Assembly (NCBI GenBank): GCA_009782245.1
Contig: WRKK01000206.1
Location: 1 to 6,294 of the forward strand
Source: Defluviitaleaceae bacterium
GTDB lineage: Bacteria; Bacillota; Clostridia; Lachnospirales; WQUN01
Reading direction: 5' to 3'
Length of the DNA: 6,294 nucleotides
The notes under the pieces were generated by a model. That model was not told the DNA's origin, did no database searches, and was given only the letters and a program-made list of their open reading frames with translations. The first letter of the stretch is position 1, and each line of letters opens with the position of its first letter. Below are positions 5,708-6,294 of the stretch, one piece after another. A program made the position numbers and the translations under genes.

Positions 5708-5736
5708 TTGACAGCCTCAAAAACGTGTGGTAGAAT
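5708..5736 (+). promoter_or_regulatory. Downstream promoter (P2) of the small-protein/protease operon
   Basis: A perfect TTGACA (5708-5713) and TAGAAT (5731-5736) are 17 bases apart, with TGG before the -10. The start point near 5743 leaves a leader of about 32 bases to the ATG at 5775. With P1 it makes a tandem pair: both begin with AAAAATATTTGAC and both have TGTGGTA(A/G)AAT at the -10. The spacer interiors differ. It points away from the GTPase operon promoter, so the two operons are divergent. Confidence 0.8.
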
Positions 5737-5774
5737 GAGAAAGTAAAATAAAAAATCCGAAAAGGAGTGGAAGT

Positions 5775-6008
5775 ATGATAAAAATAATTGAAAATGGGCA
5801 AGAAATGATGTATTGGCAGATAGTAGAGAAGTACCGCGACAATTACATCTTGATTAAAATGGTGGAAACGGATTACGAGACGGGTAAGCAGACGGGGATT
5901 CCATTGGAACTTGGCGATGATGACGAGGAATTTTATGGTCGGTATAATGACGGAAAAACCGTGCTGACAGGAATGAATTTGAGACCGCTGATAGGAGGTT
6001 TTTTATGA
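5775..6008 (+). CDS. Small acidic protein of unknown function upstream of a retropepsin-like protease (77 aa)
   Basis: I do not recognise this protein. It is soluble, with an N-terminal half of short beta-like and charged stretches (MYWQIVEKY, NYILIKMVET), an acidic cluster GDDDEEFYGRYNDG at about 47-60, and a hydrophobic end (LRPLIGGFL). No signal peptide or membrane helix is evident. AAAGGAG lies 7 bases before the ATG, and two strong promoters lie directly upstream. Its TGA stop overlaps the ATG of the protease gene (ATGA, 6005-6008), and the protease's own ribosome site (GGAGG) lies inside its last codons, so the two are translationally coupled. That suggests they work together; the small protein could be a partner, inhibitor or substrate of the protease, which is inference only. 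Confidence 0.85.
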   Translation: MIKIIENGQEMMYWQIVEKYRDNYILIKMVETDYETGKQTGIPLELGDDDEEFYGRYNDGKTVLTGMNLRPLIGGFL

Positions 6009-6294
6009 AACCTGTTGCATTAGACAAAAGAAACATGGCTTACGTGGAAGTTCACATTGCACCCTTGGACGGTAGAAAAATGGCGACTACTCCGTTTTTG
6101 TTGGACACGGGTGCAACATGGACAAGTCTCCCTAAAAAATTTTTGCTGGACAACCTCGGTTACACAGAAGACTACATACAAGCCCACCGAATACTACTGC
6201 CCAAAGAATCCCAGCCCAAAATGGCGAACGGCGAACGAGCCGACGTTTACAAAATCCCCATTACAAGAATAAACATCGGCGGCCACGAGATACA
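6005..6294 (+). CDS. Retropepsin-like aspartic protease, 3' end outside the window (96 aa visible)
   Basis: The frame opens at 6005 and runs off the window with no stop. Residues 32-41 read LLDTGATWTS, the hydrophobic-hydrophobic-Asp-Thr-Gly-Ala signature of single-domain retroviral-type (clan AA) aspartic proteases. Asp34 is the expected catalytic residue. The preceding MAYVEVHI and GRKMATTPFLL stretches fit the first two beta strands, and ITRINIGGHEI at 86-96 fits the later strand region of the fold. Such enzymes carry one catalytic Asp per chain and act as dimers. The second family signature (a hydrophobic stretch ending in Gly, usually ILG-like) would fall beyond the window and cannot be checked. 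No signal peptide is seen, so a cytoplasmic protease is likely. GGAGG about 7 bases upstream supports the start. Confidence 0.85.
   Translation, partial: MKPVALDKRNMAYVEVHIAPLDGRKMATTPFLLDTGATWTSLPKKFLLDNLGYTEDYIQAHRILLPKESQPKMANGERADVYKIPITRINIGGHEI

Overview
The window looks like an accessory region of a bacterial chromosome, most likely from a low-to-moderate GC Bacillota (Firmicutes) lineage. The reasons are the strong purine-rich Shine-Dalgarno sites before every gene, the near-consensus sigma-A-type promoters with extended -10 elements, and a HigA-like antitoxin of a type I know from Bacillota. No ribosomal RNA, tRNA or housekeeping gene is present to fix the taxonomy, so this placement is an inference.

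Layout from left to right: 1-193 is a non-coding block of GC-rich nested inverted repeats. 194-2623 (minus) encodes a protein of about 809 residues that I cannot assign to a family. It has a Gly/Ala-rich hydrophobic stretch, three copies of a degenerate helical repeat, a KFE tandem repeat and an acidic tail region. 2624-2910 holds its promoter and the terminator of the next operon. 2911-3177 and 3212-3511 (minus) form a two-gene operon: a minimal MNT-type nucleotidyltransferase followed by a HigA-like XRE protein. 3622-3653 is a bidirectional terminator. 3754-4584 and 4611-5471 (minus) are two paralogous P-loop GTPases in one operon, the first carrying a C-terminal hydrophobic anchor-like segment. 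5472-5774 is a divergent control region. 5775-6008 and 6005-6294 (plus) are a small acidic protein of unknown function and a retropepsin-like aspartic protease that runs off the window; their reading frames overlap by ATGA.

The most informative observation is regulatory. The promoter of the large 809-residue protein and the promoter of the GTPase operon are 3 kb apart and on the same strand, yet they share a block of about 80 bp (44 of 56 bases identical in the ungapped core, 24 of 26 in the part next to the -35). This argues that the two GTPases and the large protein are co-regulated and may form one three-protein system, with the nucleotidyltransferase/XRE pair lying between them under an unrelated promoter. 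The protease pair on the other side has its own promoter, present as two copies 44 bp apart.

What the GTPase/large-protein set does cannot be read from the sequence. A GTP-driven membrane-associated role is consistent with the hydrophobic segments, but it is inference.
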